Positions 33,476 through 42,802 of a stretch of 64,000 nucleotides of DNA are shown here, piece after piece (within the stretch, counting starts at the first letter, position 1; the number at the start of each line of letters is the position of its first letter). The stretch is from Shewanella mesophila (GTDB taxonomy: Bacteria; Pseudomonadota; Gammaproteobacteria; Enterobacterales; Shewanellaceae). Location of the stretch: positions 1,488,001 through 1,552,000 of the forward strand of contig NZ_CP080421.1 of NCBI RefSeq assembly GCF_019457515.1, given 5' to 3'. A model generated the notes under the pieces. The model ran no database searches and was not told the DNA's origin. It worked only from the letters and a program-made list of their open reading frames with translations. A program made the translations under genes and the position numbers.

Positions 33476-35749
33476 TTAGTTTTGCTTATGCAGCTCAGCG
33501 ACTTTTTCACTGTTGTGGCAAGTGAGGCATGATTCGCTATTGAGCATAGCTTGTTCATAAGTGCCTGCAACTACTCCCCCCATGCTTTCGATGTGTGATT
33601 TAGCTGCATCTTTACCACCACCGATATCGTAGCTGCTAGAGACGTGGCACGATGCACATACACCCGCCTGTGGGCTAGAAAAGGTTTCATCTTTTCTATT
33701 CCAACGCATTGGGGTTGAACGCGCATTTTCTAACCCAAAGTCATTGTCGCTATGGCATGCGCTACAGTTTGCACTGCTGACGAGTGATTGAACATCTTCG
33801 CGGCCGTGGGCTTTACCGAAAGTACCATGAACACGAACAATCATGCTGTTGTAATCACCGGCCTCATGACATTGAGCACAAGTATGTATATCGGCGTTAC
33901 GATAGTGCGCGGCACCTTTGCGTGCGACCATGTCATTGTTATGACAGCTTGCACAGTTTTCATAATCGACCGCGCTTGCGCGTTCACTACCTTGGGTGCC
34001 ATCAAGTTTAACAAACTCAGTTTTGGCAGCATTAGGGCTAAGTACACCTGTACAATTGCCTTCAGCATCAAGTGGAAGCAGGGTTGATGTCTTGTTATTA
34101 AAGCAAGTGTTAAAGCTAGAAGTAATAGCTAGGTCTGCACCGTTATTCAAGGCTTGTGCTAATGATGGTAGAACATAGCTAGCTTTTGAACCGTCGACGG
34201 TTACACTATAGCTACTATCTTGATTCGCAACTGCGGTGCCACTTGTACGGCTTGCTAAAAACGCATCAGGGCTTACTGAGTCTATGGCGTTGACATAAAT
34301 CGACACGCGAGGCACGAATTCACCAGTCACCGCTTGTTCACCTTTCATTAGGTTCATGGTGAAAGTTAGCGTTGAGGTGGCTTCATCCCAGTTGATTTCG
34401 CTGTAGCTCGCATCAACTAAGATACCCGCTTGAGAAGCGGCTTCACGGCTGTCTTTTTCATGTCCAGCAAAGTGACGGAATGCGCCGCCGCGAGTATTGC
34501 CATCATTTGAGTTATGGCAACTGACACAACCAACTAGCACAGTATCTTCGCCAATGACTTCTGTACGGCTACCATAGTGGTAGTCACCGTGACAGGTTTG
34601 GCATCCAACCGTGTCTTTATCTGCAAACCAAGCTAATGCATGAGTTGTAAGGTCTTCTGGCAGTGTTTCTTCAGTCTCTGTGTAGCTAACGTGACAGCTT
34701 TGGCAGTCTGCCGTTGAAGTAGGGAAGTTAAGCTCAGCTTGTGGATTGCCCTCACTATCAAGCGCTGCACCATCAAATTCATAGGCAAATGCAGGGTTTT
34801 TAGCCGGATTTGCAATCACTGAGCTGAATTTCCCAAGCTCGCGACGCTCGCCTTCGGTAATACCAGTATGAATACCGTGTACTAAACCTTTGATGGAACC
34901 ATCGAAGTTAAACTCAACTGTATTACCTTCACTGTCGACACCCGAGCCGCTATAAACTGTGTAGTCGGTATGGCAGAAACCACAACCATCGGCGGTGTTC
35001 CCATAGTTGCCATGACGAATATGGTCTTGACCAACGTGACAGTTAGTACAGGTTTCCATCTCCAGTACTTTCTTCGGTGACCCGACTGACTGTTGCGTTA
35101 GCGGATCCCAATAGTAAGCTTCGACATTTTTCAGCTTGTTTTGACCGACACCATAGGTCATCACGTAGATGCCTTGGATCTGGTTGACGTCGTAGTCGTA
35201 GTCTAAACCGTTAGTGTCTATGATATTGGGCGCGGTGATCTTGTATTTACCTTGGCCTAAATACGCAAGACAGGTTTCACCCTCAGGGCAGTCACGAGTA
35301 GGGCGCCAGTTGTTGGTGCCTGTCATAGGTACGCCATCTTTAGTGGTGTTTCGATAGGATAACCAAATTTGCTCATCTCCATCGGCTCTTGCCGTAACTT
35401 GGGTTCCATCTTCTAGTGCAAAAGGCGTAAAGGCCTCACTGCGAGTCCCCATGCGCCCGAAGGCAATTCTTAGAGGATCTTTTAGATTTTCTAATCCCGT
35501 TACGGCGACGCCATTAGGATTGGTTAGACTAAATTCAAAACTTAGGGTTTTTGAAGCCTCATCATAGTTTGCTAGTTCGACTTTAGTTTGAACTGCAGTT
35601 GCGCTGTTGATATCAATTGCGATTTCGCCAGGCTTGCCGTCTTCACCATCTTTACCATCGCTGCCACCACAACCGACCAGTGCTAAGGACAATACCCCAA
35701 CACTAAAAGCTGCTTTGACTGCGGTACCGATTGAATACCGTTTCATCAT
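33476..35749 (-). CDS. Divergent OmcA/MtrC-family surface decahaem lipoprotein
   Basis: A 757-residue outer-membrane-type cytochrome. Lipobox LALVGC, then GSD GKD GED GKP triplets. Ten CxxCH motifs: CTNCH, CGFCH, CQSCH, CQTCH, CVSCH (about residues 233-406) and CASCH, CAQCH, CSACH, CASCH, CLTCH (about 596-741). The 5+5 domain plan matches OmcA/MtrC, but the spacing between haems is wider and the middle-domain cysteine pair is CX16C (CFNNKTS...GNC); an extra CX5C pair (CPEGETC) lies in the first domain. It differs from OmcA along most of its length, and UndA has 11 haems, so I leave it unnamed (an MtrG/MtrH-like type is possible). Single-gene unit with its own CRP-like site and terminator, set between the two omcA copies. 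Confidence 0.88.
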   Translation of the reverse strand: MMKRYSIGTAVKAAFSVGVLSLALVGCGGSDGKDGEDGKPGEIAIDINSATAVQTKVELANYDEASKTLSFEFSLTNPNGVAVTGLENLKDPLRIAFGRMGTRSEAFTPFALEDGTQVTARADGDEQIWLSYRNTTKDGVPMTGTNNWRPTRDCPEGETCLAYLGQGKYKITAPNIIDTNGLDYDYDVNQIQGIYVMTYGVGQNKLKNVEAYYWDPLTQQSVGSPKKVLEMETCTNCHVGQDHIRHGNYGNTADGCGFCHTDYTVYSGSGVDSEGNTVEFNFDGSIKGLVHGIHTGITEGERRELGKFSSVIANPAKNPAFAYEFDGAALDSEGNPQAELNFPTSTADCQSCHVSYTETEETLPEDLTTHALAWFADKDTVGCQTCHGDYHYGSRTEVIGEDTVLVGCVSCHNSNDGNTRGGAFRHFAGHEKDSREAASQAGILVDASYSEINWDEATSTLTFTMNLMKGEQAVTGEFVPRVSIYVNAIDSVSPDAFLASRTSGTAVANQDSSYSVTVDGSKASYVLPSLAQALNNGADLAITSSFNTCFNNKTSTLLPLDAEGNCTGVLSPNAAKTEFVKLDGTQGSERASAVDYENCASCHNNDMVARKGAAHYRNADIHTCAQCHEAGDYNSMIVRVHGTFGKAHGREDVQSLVSSANCSACHSDNDFGLENARSTPMRWNRKDETFSSPQAGVCASCHVSSSYDIGGGKDAAKSHIESMGGVVAGTYEQAMLNSESCLTCHNSEKVAELHKQN

Positions 35750-36310
35750 TTTTCCCCTGCATGAGAGTGAGATCTATCTTTTTAGTATGGTTAAGGCAGA
35801 TCTAAGTAACTGCTATTGCTTCAATTGCTTAGTTTTACCTTACTGGGATATTACCCAAAAGAGGTAGTAGGTTGAGAGTTAGTCTGTTCAAACGTGAACC
35901 AGATCGAGTGAGCCAGTAACGAGTGTGTACTTAGTGTTAAATTGCTTTTAAAACAATTGATTATATTGGCGTTATCAATGCATTATCATCAGGTTGAATA
36001 GGTAAAAGTGATGTATCTGAATTAGAGCTTAATAATTGAAAGGGATTTTTAATGGATACTTGATCTCAAACAAGGTTTGTTGCGTATTTTGAGATGCACA
36101 AACTACAGGGATCCTTGTGTATGTTTCTGGTTGGTTATCGATAAAGGTTTTTTTGTTTACCGTTGTGTTGTGATTTGGTTTTCTGATTGCTCCTTAAACT
36201 GTATTTGATGATGTCGTGGTACCTACGGATAGCACTAACACATAATCGCAATGACATTAGGCACGCTTAATGCTGTATTTTTAGTCTTAAATTAATCACA
36301 GCTAAATTGA
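35750..36310. other. Long upstream region of the divergent cytochrome
   Basis: Together with the repeat and terminator that follow, this is the longest gene-free gap in the cytochrome locus (35750-36486). It holds the CRP-like site at 35893-35908; the rest is AT-rich and shows no open frame I can support. Confidence 0.45.
35893..35908. promoter_or_regulatory. CRP-like site upstream of the divergent decahaem gene
   Basis: CGTGA-ACCAGA-TCGAG, about 150 bp before the start. Weaker than its relatives but keeps GTGA-N4-GATC at the same position. Confidence 0.4.
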
Positions 36311-36412
36311 GGCCAGTCAGTATAAAAAGTGAGCTGATTGGCGTGTTTTTTGGACATTAATTCAAGGTGAATGGTTACTCCTTTGCGAGGGCTATTCACC
36401 GTAGGAATAAGG
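36311..36412. repeat. Intergenic repeat, partial copy
   Basis: The segment CAGTATAAAAAGTGA, then GCGTGTTTTTTGG, TTAATTCAAGG, GAATGGTTACTC and TTGCGAGGG, aligns in the same order with the left part of the repeat at 63575-63976, allowing a 13-base gap. It lies downstream of omcA copy 2, beside the terminator at 36418. Confidence 0.55.
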
Positions 36413-36417
36413 CGTTA

Positions 36418-36455
36418 GATGTAAAGAGAGAAGTTATCGCTTCCCTCTTTACATC
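36418..36455 (-). terminator. Long inverted repeat after omcA copy 2
   Basis: GATGTAAAGAG..GAAG / CTTC..CTCTTTACATC: 15 paired bases with one mismatch around TTATCG, 31 nt after the omcA copy 2 stop. No clean T run follows on the minus strand, but its position fits a terminator. Confidence 0.65.
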
Positions 36456-36486
36456 TCGATCAGAAATGCCGCATAAATAATGGCAT

Positions 36487-38646
36487 TTAGTTGCCGTGTA
36501 TACTCATTAGCTGTGCAGGAGTATGGCAAGTAGAGCAGGTTTCGGCCGCGCGTGTCCTGACATCATCAGCATCCATTCCATCGACAATTCCACCATTGGC
36601 AGCGATATGACTTGCGCCCGCCTCACTGAGGTATTTCTGGTGACAACTTAAGCAGGCTCCAGCATCTGAAGATACCCAAATATCGCTACCTGTAGTGGTA
36701 TCGCCATATCGCCAAACGCGATCACTTGCTCTACCTAATTGAATACCATTTTTAACGCCGTCGTCGGTGTGGCATGTGGTGCAGTCGGTTTTCAACACTG
36801 TGCCCGATTGAACCCCTGCATACTTAAGATAATGACCTTGTGCTTCATGAGCCTTGAAAGCAAAGCTGGTGGGTTTGCGGCCTCCTGGGTAATCGCTATC
36901 ACGGCTCGTGGTTTTATCTGGGGTATGGCAAGTTTGGCAGTTATAACCATTGTTGTAGTGATGGTTTTCCTGATTGTGGCAGCTCTGACATTTTGCGCTA
37001 TCGATGATGGGACGTCGCTGCGCTATTGACGCTTCTGGATCTACGCCAGTGCCAGACCACACGAAGCGATAGGGGGCATCTTTGACCTCAATAGAACGTG
37101 TGGTGTCAGAGCACTCTGTCATAACAACGTCTGCAACACCATAACCACCATTATTGAAGCAGACTTCAACGGCTGACCATAGCTCAAAGGTTTTACCCGT
37201 TGCATTGGCTGGCATATTGAATGTACCTGCTACAATCGTAAAGGTCTTAGTGGCTGCATCATAAGCCCCATCAGAAAGTCTGAATCGACGTTGGTTGTAT
37301 GACGCGTCGCTATAGGCCGGATAATCTTTATCGATATCCCAGGCCACGACGATTCGAGTGCCTTGCTCTATGAACTCGGCGCCGATGGCTGTACCAGTCG
37401 CATCTGTAAATTGCACATCGAACATGAGTTTATCATTCGCATCTAGCCCAATGTTGCTAAATGTCACGCTCATCGACTCTGCGAGCTTGTAAGCTTTTAG
37501 TACTTCGCCGTGGCGCTTTTCTGCACTACCCGTACCAGGATAGGTATCGGTTGAGTTGTGGCACGACATACAGTTTGTGCTACTGTGATTTTGCGATGGT
37601 TTTTCGCTGTGGCATGCGATACAGGCGTTATTACTTAAATCGGCTTTAAACAGATCGGCATTACTGGGTGCTCCACTTCCTTCGACATGGCATGAAGCGC
37701 AATCGGCAGCAGGCTTTTGTGGGAACATCACCTTGCCGTAATCGTGTAGACTACCTCCATACCCCACTATCTTATAAGGCGCAGGAACATAACCATCTGC
37801 GGTACTGGTTTGTCTATCTTGGCCTTTATGGATGGCGTGGATCATGTAGCTAAATTCGATGCTATTGCCACTTTCTGGATCGCCAGATGTTGCGGTATGA
37901 CAACTGGCGCAGTTTTCCAACGCTATCCTTCTGCCACCATGGAGTGCAAGGCTTTCTGGCTGGTGACAGGTATAACATGCATCAATGCTCACCACATTGC
38001 GAGTTTGAATGTCCTCCGTTGCACCTGAAGAGGGTTGCCAGTCACGATGAGCGTTGGCGGTCGCTTGGGGTAATTTTAGCTCTAAAGTGACCCGCTGGGT
38101 GTTGTCAGCACTGTAGTTGATAGTAAGAGGTTCGGTGACATTGGCTATATTTCGTTGGAAGGAATAAGTGTAACTGCCATCTAGGTTATCCGTTAGGCAG
38201 TCATCACAAGCGCTGGCCGCTTCGACATTGGCTTGGTATTGCGCTGATGGATTGAGACCTGTTTTATCATCGGGGAGCGAACCGGGTTGTTTCAGTGTAT
38301 TAATATAGGCTTGCCACTGGAAACCCCGATTAAACTCTTGGTTATCTATGGTTTCCGTGACGGGAGTGAGTTGAGCGATACCAAAGCGAAGATCATAATC
38401 TTTGGTTAGCCCTAAAACAGCAACGCCATTGGCATTTTCTAATTTGAAGGTGACAGAAACGGTGCCGTTATCTACCGATGCTGCTGTAAATTCGGCCATG
38501 ATGCTTGATGTGGTGTCAATATTGACGCCGATAGGGCCATCGGGACCATCTTCGCCATCTTTACCATCGCTTCCGCAGCCGAAAAGGAGCGCGCTGCATG
38601 TCAGTGCTACTATGCTCCAAGCGGTACCTTTTGTTCTTATATCCAT
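36487..38646 (-). CDS. omcA: Surface decahaem lipoprotein OmcA (copy 2)
   Basis: A second OmcA, 719 residues, close in sequence to copy 1 through all haem segments (CYTCHQPESLALHGGRRI, FPQKPAADCASCHVEG, CQSCHNQENHHYNN, SDAGACLSCHQ). Lipobox ALLFGC and triplets GSD GKD GED GPD GPI. Ten CxxCH motifs in two fives (about residues 224-358 and 553-703). Middle pair CFNNGGYGVADVVMTEC (CX15C); CDDC in the first domain. The C-terminus ends CHTPAQLMSIHGN: again no T-P-S triad. Only 75 bp behind mtrF with a T-less hairpin between, so it is probably read through from mtrDEF, unlike copy 1, which has its own regulatory region. Confidence 0.9.
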   Translation of the reverse strand: MDIRTKGTAWSIVALTCSALLFGCGSDGKDGEDGPDGPIGVNIDTTSSIMAEFTAASVDNGTVSVTFKLENANGVAVLGLTKDYDLRFGIAQLTPVTETIDNQEFNRGFQWQAYINTLKQPGSLPDDKTGLNPSAQYQANVEAASACDDCLTDNLDGSYTYSFQRNIANVTEPLTINYSADNTQRVTLELKLPQATANAHRDWQPSSGATEDIQTRNVVSIDACYTCHQPESLALHGGRRIALENCASCHTATSGDPESGNSIEFSYMIHAIHKGQDRQTSTADGYVPAPYKIVGYGGSLHDYGKVMFPQKPAADCASCHVEGSGAPSNADLFKADLSNNACIACHSEKPSQNHSSTNCMSCHNSTDTYPGTGSAEKRHGEVLKAYKLAESMSVTFSNIGLDANDKLMFDVQFTDATGTAIGAEFIEQGTRIVVAWDIDKDYPAYSDASYNQRRFRLSDGAYDAATKTFTIVAGTFNMPANATGKTFELWSAVEVCFNNGGYGVADVVMTECSDTTRSIEVKDAPYRFVWSGTGVDPEASIAQRRPIIDSAKCQSCHNQENHHYNNGYNCQTCHTPDKTTSRDSDYPGGRKPTSFAFKAHEAQGHYLKYAGVQSGTVLKTDCTTCHTDDGVKNGIQLGRASDRVWRYGDTTTGSDIWVSSDAGACLSCHQKYLSEAGASHIAANGGIVDGMDADDVRTRAAETCSTCHTPAQLMSIHGN

Positions 38647-38691
38647 AATAGTGATTTCCCTATTAATGCATTTGATAACCGTGTGAGGCTC

Positions 38692-38713
38692 GCGCTAGAG
38701 TTGAATCTAGCGC
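38692..38713. other. Hairpin in the mtrF-omcA gap
   Basis: GCGCTAGA-GTTGAA-TCTAGCGC, a perfect 8-bp stem 8 nt after the mtrF stop. There is no T run on the minus strand, so an RNA-processing or partial-termination element is more likely than a full terminator. Confidence 0.55.
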
Positions 38714-38721
38714 AATGGTCA

Positions 38722-40644
38722 CTATTCTATTGGGTGAACTTTTAATACATCTGTCGGAGCGCCCTGACCATGGCAGGTAGTACAGCTTTCAGTACCCGAT
38801 GTGGCATCAGAGAGTGTACCCATAAACACGGCTCCTTGTTGGATCATGTGGTTCTTAGTCGTATCGCCGTCGTGACAATCACTACAGATGGCAGCCGTTG
38901 GACTCGTGTATAACTCGCCAGAAATAGCCAGTGGTTTCACGCCCGCAGAAAGCGGCAGTGCCACAGTGGCAATCCCATTATCTTGAGCATGACACTGAGA
39001 GCAGTTACCAATCTCACCAGGGTAATTGGTTGATTCATAACCTTCTCGATTGCCACTATGAATGCTATGGATTAAATGCTTAAAGTCGGCAGTGGCCGTT
39101 GATGGATTGTCGGTTGCATCGGCGACCATATTCGGGTTGTGACAAATCTGACACTGTCCCGCTAAGTCATTACGTGAACCATGGAAGTTGAGTTGTTGAT
39201 CGCCATGACAGCTGCCACAGGTTTCGTTAGTGACAACGACTCGGCGTCCGCTGTCAGAAAGCGATTGGGAACTGAAAAATTGATGGCTCGACTTGATAGG
39301 GACTTCGCTATTACCTTCGTTGCTGCAGTCTCCCAATAGGCCTTCTGAAGCGCAAATCTTGCCTTGGATCGCTAAGGTGCCTTTATCCATCTCGCTTCCC
39401 ATAGGTACGGTAACGCCTGCAATTTGGTAGCTATAACTTCCCGCACTGCCAGAGAGGGGAGTGACTTCTTGGAGTTTTATTGATTTAGGCGAGCGGGTGG
39501 CATAGTCGAAACTGGTGCCCCAATTGGCGTAGACTCGCAGATCAGAGATGAAACTCAATTTATCGGCACTGTTGGTGTAGATTTCACCTGAACTTGGATT
39601 TTGCAAGGTGACAGTAAATGAGACTGTGTCACCCGATAAGGATGCGGCGCTGATCTGTGGTTGGAACTGGGCTAATGCTTTGTCATTGCCTCCATCATTG
39701 TGGACGCTGGCTGTCCAGTCGGCGTTATGACAGGCAACACAATTAGCGTTATTTGCCTGGGTTGGATGACCTTCACCCGCTTTGAAATCGATACGAGTAT
39801 GGCATGAGCCACAGGTTTCCATGGTTGGTACTCTAGCCCAATTTAGCTGCTCTGATAATGTTTCATCTTCGGTGTGGCAGGTTTGACAATTTGCCAAGGA
39901 ACCTGGAAATCCAGTTAAATGTTTACCATGGATCATCTGCGGGAAAATATTATCAGGGTTACTCACGTGATCGGCGTTGTGGCAGGTGACGCAGGTCTCA
40001 ACCTGATTATATCTACTGCGGTGGAAAGCCAAGTTGTTATGACAGGTGTTACAGCTTGCTACCTTGATAATATTGCGGGTGTAGACAGGAGCTGTGCTTT
40101 GGCCATTCTCAGGTGCTTGCCAATCAAAATGCTGATTAGTGACGGGTAACTGGGTACCATCAGGCAGGCTATCTCCACCGACTTTGACGACGATGCGTTG
40201 GGTGGCTCCGGCCTCATAGCTGACCTCATTCATGCCGTTAAATGCCGCGCTAAAAGTATAGCTATAGTTGCCGTTCTTGTGGTCTAGGTACTCTCCTGGG
40301 CAACTAGTCGCACAGGTTTCCGAGGTGAAATATTGCCATTGTGAGCTGTCACCAGCGTTGGTATAGCCTTGAGGGAGTAACTGGGCTGCGATAAATGTAC
40401 TCGTTGCCACGCCAACCACGGGCTCATCATCTTGATTGGTTATCCGGTAATTCACCTTTGCTATACCATCTTGCATAGCGACCTCATCAAATGAGATCTG
40501 CAGTGTGCTAATATCCATCGCTGGTGGGCCACCTGGCTCGCCTGGATTTCCAGGGGTGCCATCATCGCCCCCACAGCCACTGAGCAAGATAGCAAGTCCT
40601 ATAGCGGCCCCGTAATATGTTTTGTTTGTCATCTTTTTCATCAT
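38722..40644 (-). CDS. mtrF: Surface decahaem lipoprotein MtrF
   Basis: Paralogue of MtrC that forms the MtrDEF conduit. 640 residues against 639 in S. oneidensis. Lipobox ILLSGC, then GDD GTP GNP GEP collagen-like triplets. Ten CxxCH motifs in two fives (about residues 198-303 and 473-623): CNTCH, CVTCH, CQTCH, CGSCH, CVACH, CGSCH, CQICH, CSQCH, CSDCH, CTTCH. Middle-domain CX8C pair CASEGLLGDC as in MtrC; a CX3C pair (CATSC) lies in the first domain. GGAAGAG binding site. 32 nt behind mtrE. Confidence 0.93.
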   Translation of the reverse strand: MMKKMTNKTYYGAAIGLAILLSGCGGDDGTPGNPGEPGGPPAMDISTLQISFDEVAMQDGIAKVNYRITNQDDEPVVGVATSTFIAAQLLPQGYTNAGDSSQWQYFTSETCATSCPGEYLDHKNGNYSYTFSAAFNGMNEVSYEAGATQRIVVKVGGDSLPDGTQLPVTNQHFDWQAPENGQSTAPVYTRNIIKVASCNTCHNNLAFHRSRYNQVETCVTCHNADHVSNPDNIFPQMIHGKHLTGFPGSLANCQTCHTEDETLSEQLNWARVPTMETCGSCHTRIDFKAGEGHPTQANNANCVACHNADWTASVHNDGGNDKALAQFQPQISAASLSGDTVSFTVTLQNPSSGEIYTNSADKLSFISDLRVYANWGTSFDYATRSPKSIKLQEVTPLSGSAGSYSYQIAGVTVPMGSEMDKGTLAIQGKICASEGLLGDCSNEGNSEVPIKSSHQFFSSQSLSDSGRRVVVTNETCGSCHGDQQLNFHGSRNDLAGQCQICHNPNMVADATDNPSTATADFKHLIHSIHSGNREGYESTNYPGEIGNCSQCHAQDNGIATVALPLSAGVKPLAISGELYTSPTAAICSDCHDGDTTKNHMIQQGAVFMGTLSDATSGTESCTTCHGQGAPTDVLKVHPIE

Positions 40645-40676
40645 CTCTTCCTTGGCATTTTGGTGATTGGCATCAG

Positions 40677-42788
40677 TTAGAGTTGATAACTCAATGTCAG
40701 TCCAAAGTAGTGGGCACCGTAGTCGTGGCTTAAGTCTCCAAAACTCAGCACGTTGGGCAAGGTATCAAGGGTTAATCCTTGATTTGCCCAATCGGCGTCT
40801 TGGTATTGCTCATATATCCAATCGAATCGCAGGCCTACGCGCTCACTGACTCGATAATCAGCAAAGGCGTTAATGTTATGTTTGGTTGAGAAGTCGCTGC
40901 CGTAAGGAGAGCGCAATCCTTGGACGACTTGGGTATCACTTTGGCCATCGGCATAGGTATAATCTAGGCCGAGATTGAGTTTTTTATCCATTAAGTTGGC
41001 GTAATTGATACCGGCACCAATGAGTGTGGATTGCTCTTCTGAGCTTGAATACCAATTGGGCGTTGCATAATTACTACTGCCAGCTTGATCGCTATCTCGC
41101 CAATCTTGGTTCAAAAAGGCATTGAGATTGAGATTATCGTTAATAGTGTATTGCGCTGACAGGTCATAGCCTTGGGTTTCTACATTTGTAAGCCCAATGA
41201 GAGTGTCTGTGTAATCGTCTTGCATCCAATGTGCATTTGCACTGATGTTGTAGCTGTCGCCTGAATAACTCGTGTACAAGGCATAGCGTTGGCGTTCTCT
41301 ATCGGCCAAATAGCTTTTTCTAAGTAGTGGGTTACTCGGACTCGATGTGGTATTTACCGCTTGATAGCTGCTGCCTGAACGGTCACTGGCTTGGGCTTTT
41401 AGCCACAGTTGCCATTGTGATGAAACCCGATAGTTAAATTTACCAAATAGGGTTAACTCTTGAAGGCTCTGTCGGTCTAAATCGCTGTAGTTATTATGAT
41501 CATATTCATAACCTACATCGATATAGGCGGCAGGTGCGATGCGATATTTTGCTGCTATATTTACCTGCTGCTTGGTTCTGTCGTATTCGGGGTTGGCTGC
41601 ATTTCCTGCGTAGTAGCTGTCGGTAACAATTTGTGGATAGCTATTGATCTCAGTTTTGTTATCGCGGTCGCGATAGTCATAGCTTGCTCTAAGCGATAAT
41701 TCTCGAGTGATTCGCCCAGAGTAGTTCAGTTTCATCTCAATAATATCGACTTGGCCATCTAAGTTAGCACTGGGCAACATTGGTGAAGGGCCATTGATGG
41801 TCGCTGGCAGATAAGCCTGATCTTGGGTCATGCGAGTAAACCCAATATGCATTAACACTTGCTGGCCAGCGTCTGAAAATTGCGTACTGCCTGCAATTCG
41901 ATAGGCTTTGTTGTCTGGCGCTACCGAACTTTGTCCAAAATAGGCTGCACCAAAGGTTGGGGTGAAAGCGGACTGCCAGTGGAGTGATTGTTCATCGTTA
42001 CTGTAATGACTCAATCCGGCATCTATGCCCGCTAACCAATTGTCACCGCTAAGATATAACTTAGCGTTGAGCTCATCGGTCGAATCATCGATGCGCTGGG
42101 CAAGCATGGTACTGTTTGTCAGCAGATTAGCACTGGCGGTACGTTGGCCTTGGCGCTGTTCATGCTGGTAATCAATCTCAGCCTTATAGAAGTCACCGCG
42201 ATAAGCACCATTTAGTCGATAGCGATCTCTGGCTATCTTTAATTCTGTCGCTACGCTGCTGGCGTTAAGTTCGCTCATTTGCGCTGTTGTCGCCCCCGCT
42301 TGCCATTGCTGGGGTAATTGCCAACGACCATTTTGGGTTGTATAGGGAGTTAATGCCTGATTGGTATCATAGTGCGTAATGCCGCGATAAGCGGCTGTAA
42401 TAGCATATTGTCCAGGTTTGCCAGTGGTGAGAGCGGCAGAGCCGTTTTCATAACCTAATTTATCAGCTTTGAATCTTGTTCTATAACCTGTTTCATTTTG
42501 GTGCGTAACATTGGCTTCAAGACTGGCGACGACGCCATCCTTGTCTGTTCCTGTGGTATTGCCAAAACGACTATCTTCGCCATCATTATGGGCTGCACCT
42601 ATGCCTATCTGACCATGAGTGCCAGTGGTGACAGCGCAGCGCTGGCATTTCCAACCGTCTAGCTTTAATGAGTCTCGGTTTGCCGACGAGATACCATATC
42701 CTTCGCTGTAAGCCATGGTGCTAATAATGGCGAATGCTAGGGTGCTAAGGCGAAGCGGTAGCCTATTGTGTCGATTGTGATTATTCAT
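40677..42788 (-). CDS. mtrE: Outer membrane beta-barrel MtrE (MtrB/PioB family)
   Basis: Barrel partner of MtrD and MtrF, 703 residues. Signal peptide of about 28 residues ending TMAYSEGYG, then GWKCQRCAVT with the CxxC (C48, C51) at the same place as in MtrB. The body follows MtrB in strand pattern (SYDYRDRDNKTEI, LLRKSYLADRERQRY, GLDYTYADGQSDTQVVQG have direct counterparts in MtrB) and ends GLTLSYQL. 14 nt behind mtrD; AGGGAG binding site. Confidence 0.93.
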   Translation of the reverse strand: MNNHNRHNRLPLRLSTLAFAIISTMAYSEGYGISSANRDSLKLDGWKCQRCAVTTGTHGQIGIGAAHNDGEDSRFGNTTGTDKDGVVASLEANVTHQNETGYRTRFKADKLGYENGSAALTTGKPGQYAITAAYRGITHYDTNQALTPYTTQNGRWQLPQQWQAGATTAQMSELNASSVATELKIARDRYRLNGAYRGDFYKAEIDYQHEQRQGQRTASANLLTNSTMLAQRIDDSTDELNAKLYLSGDNWLAGIDAGLSHYSNDEQSLHWQSAFTPTFGAAYFGQSSVAPDNKAYRIAGSTQFSDAGQQVLMHIGFTRMTQDQAYLPATINGPSPMLPSANLDGQVDIIEMKLNYSGRITRELSLRASYDYRDRDNKTEINSYPQIVTDSYYAGNAANPEYDRTKQQVNIAAKYRIAPAAYIDVGYEYDHNNYSDLDRQSLQELTLFGKFNYRVSSQWQLWLKAQASDRSGSSYQAVNTTSSPSNPLLRKSYLADRERQRYALYTSYSGDSYNISANAHWMQDDYTDTLIGLTNVETQGYDLSAQYTINDNLNLNAFLNQDWRDSDQAGSSNYATPNWYSSSEEQSTLIGAGINYANLMDKKLNLGLDYTYADGQSDTQVVQGLRSPYGSDFSTKHNINAFADYRVSERVGLRFDWIYEQYQDADWANQGLTLDTLPNVLSFGDLSHDYGAHYFGLTLSYQL

Positions 42789-42802
42789 GCTAATGCTCCC
42801 TA

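Noticed and set aside
33476-35749. Naming the divergent cytochrome undA
   Set aside because: UndA has eleven haems; only ten CxxCH motifs can be counted here, and the protein is shorter than UndA.
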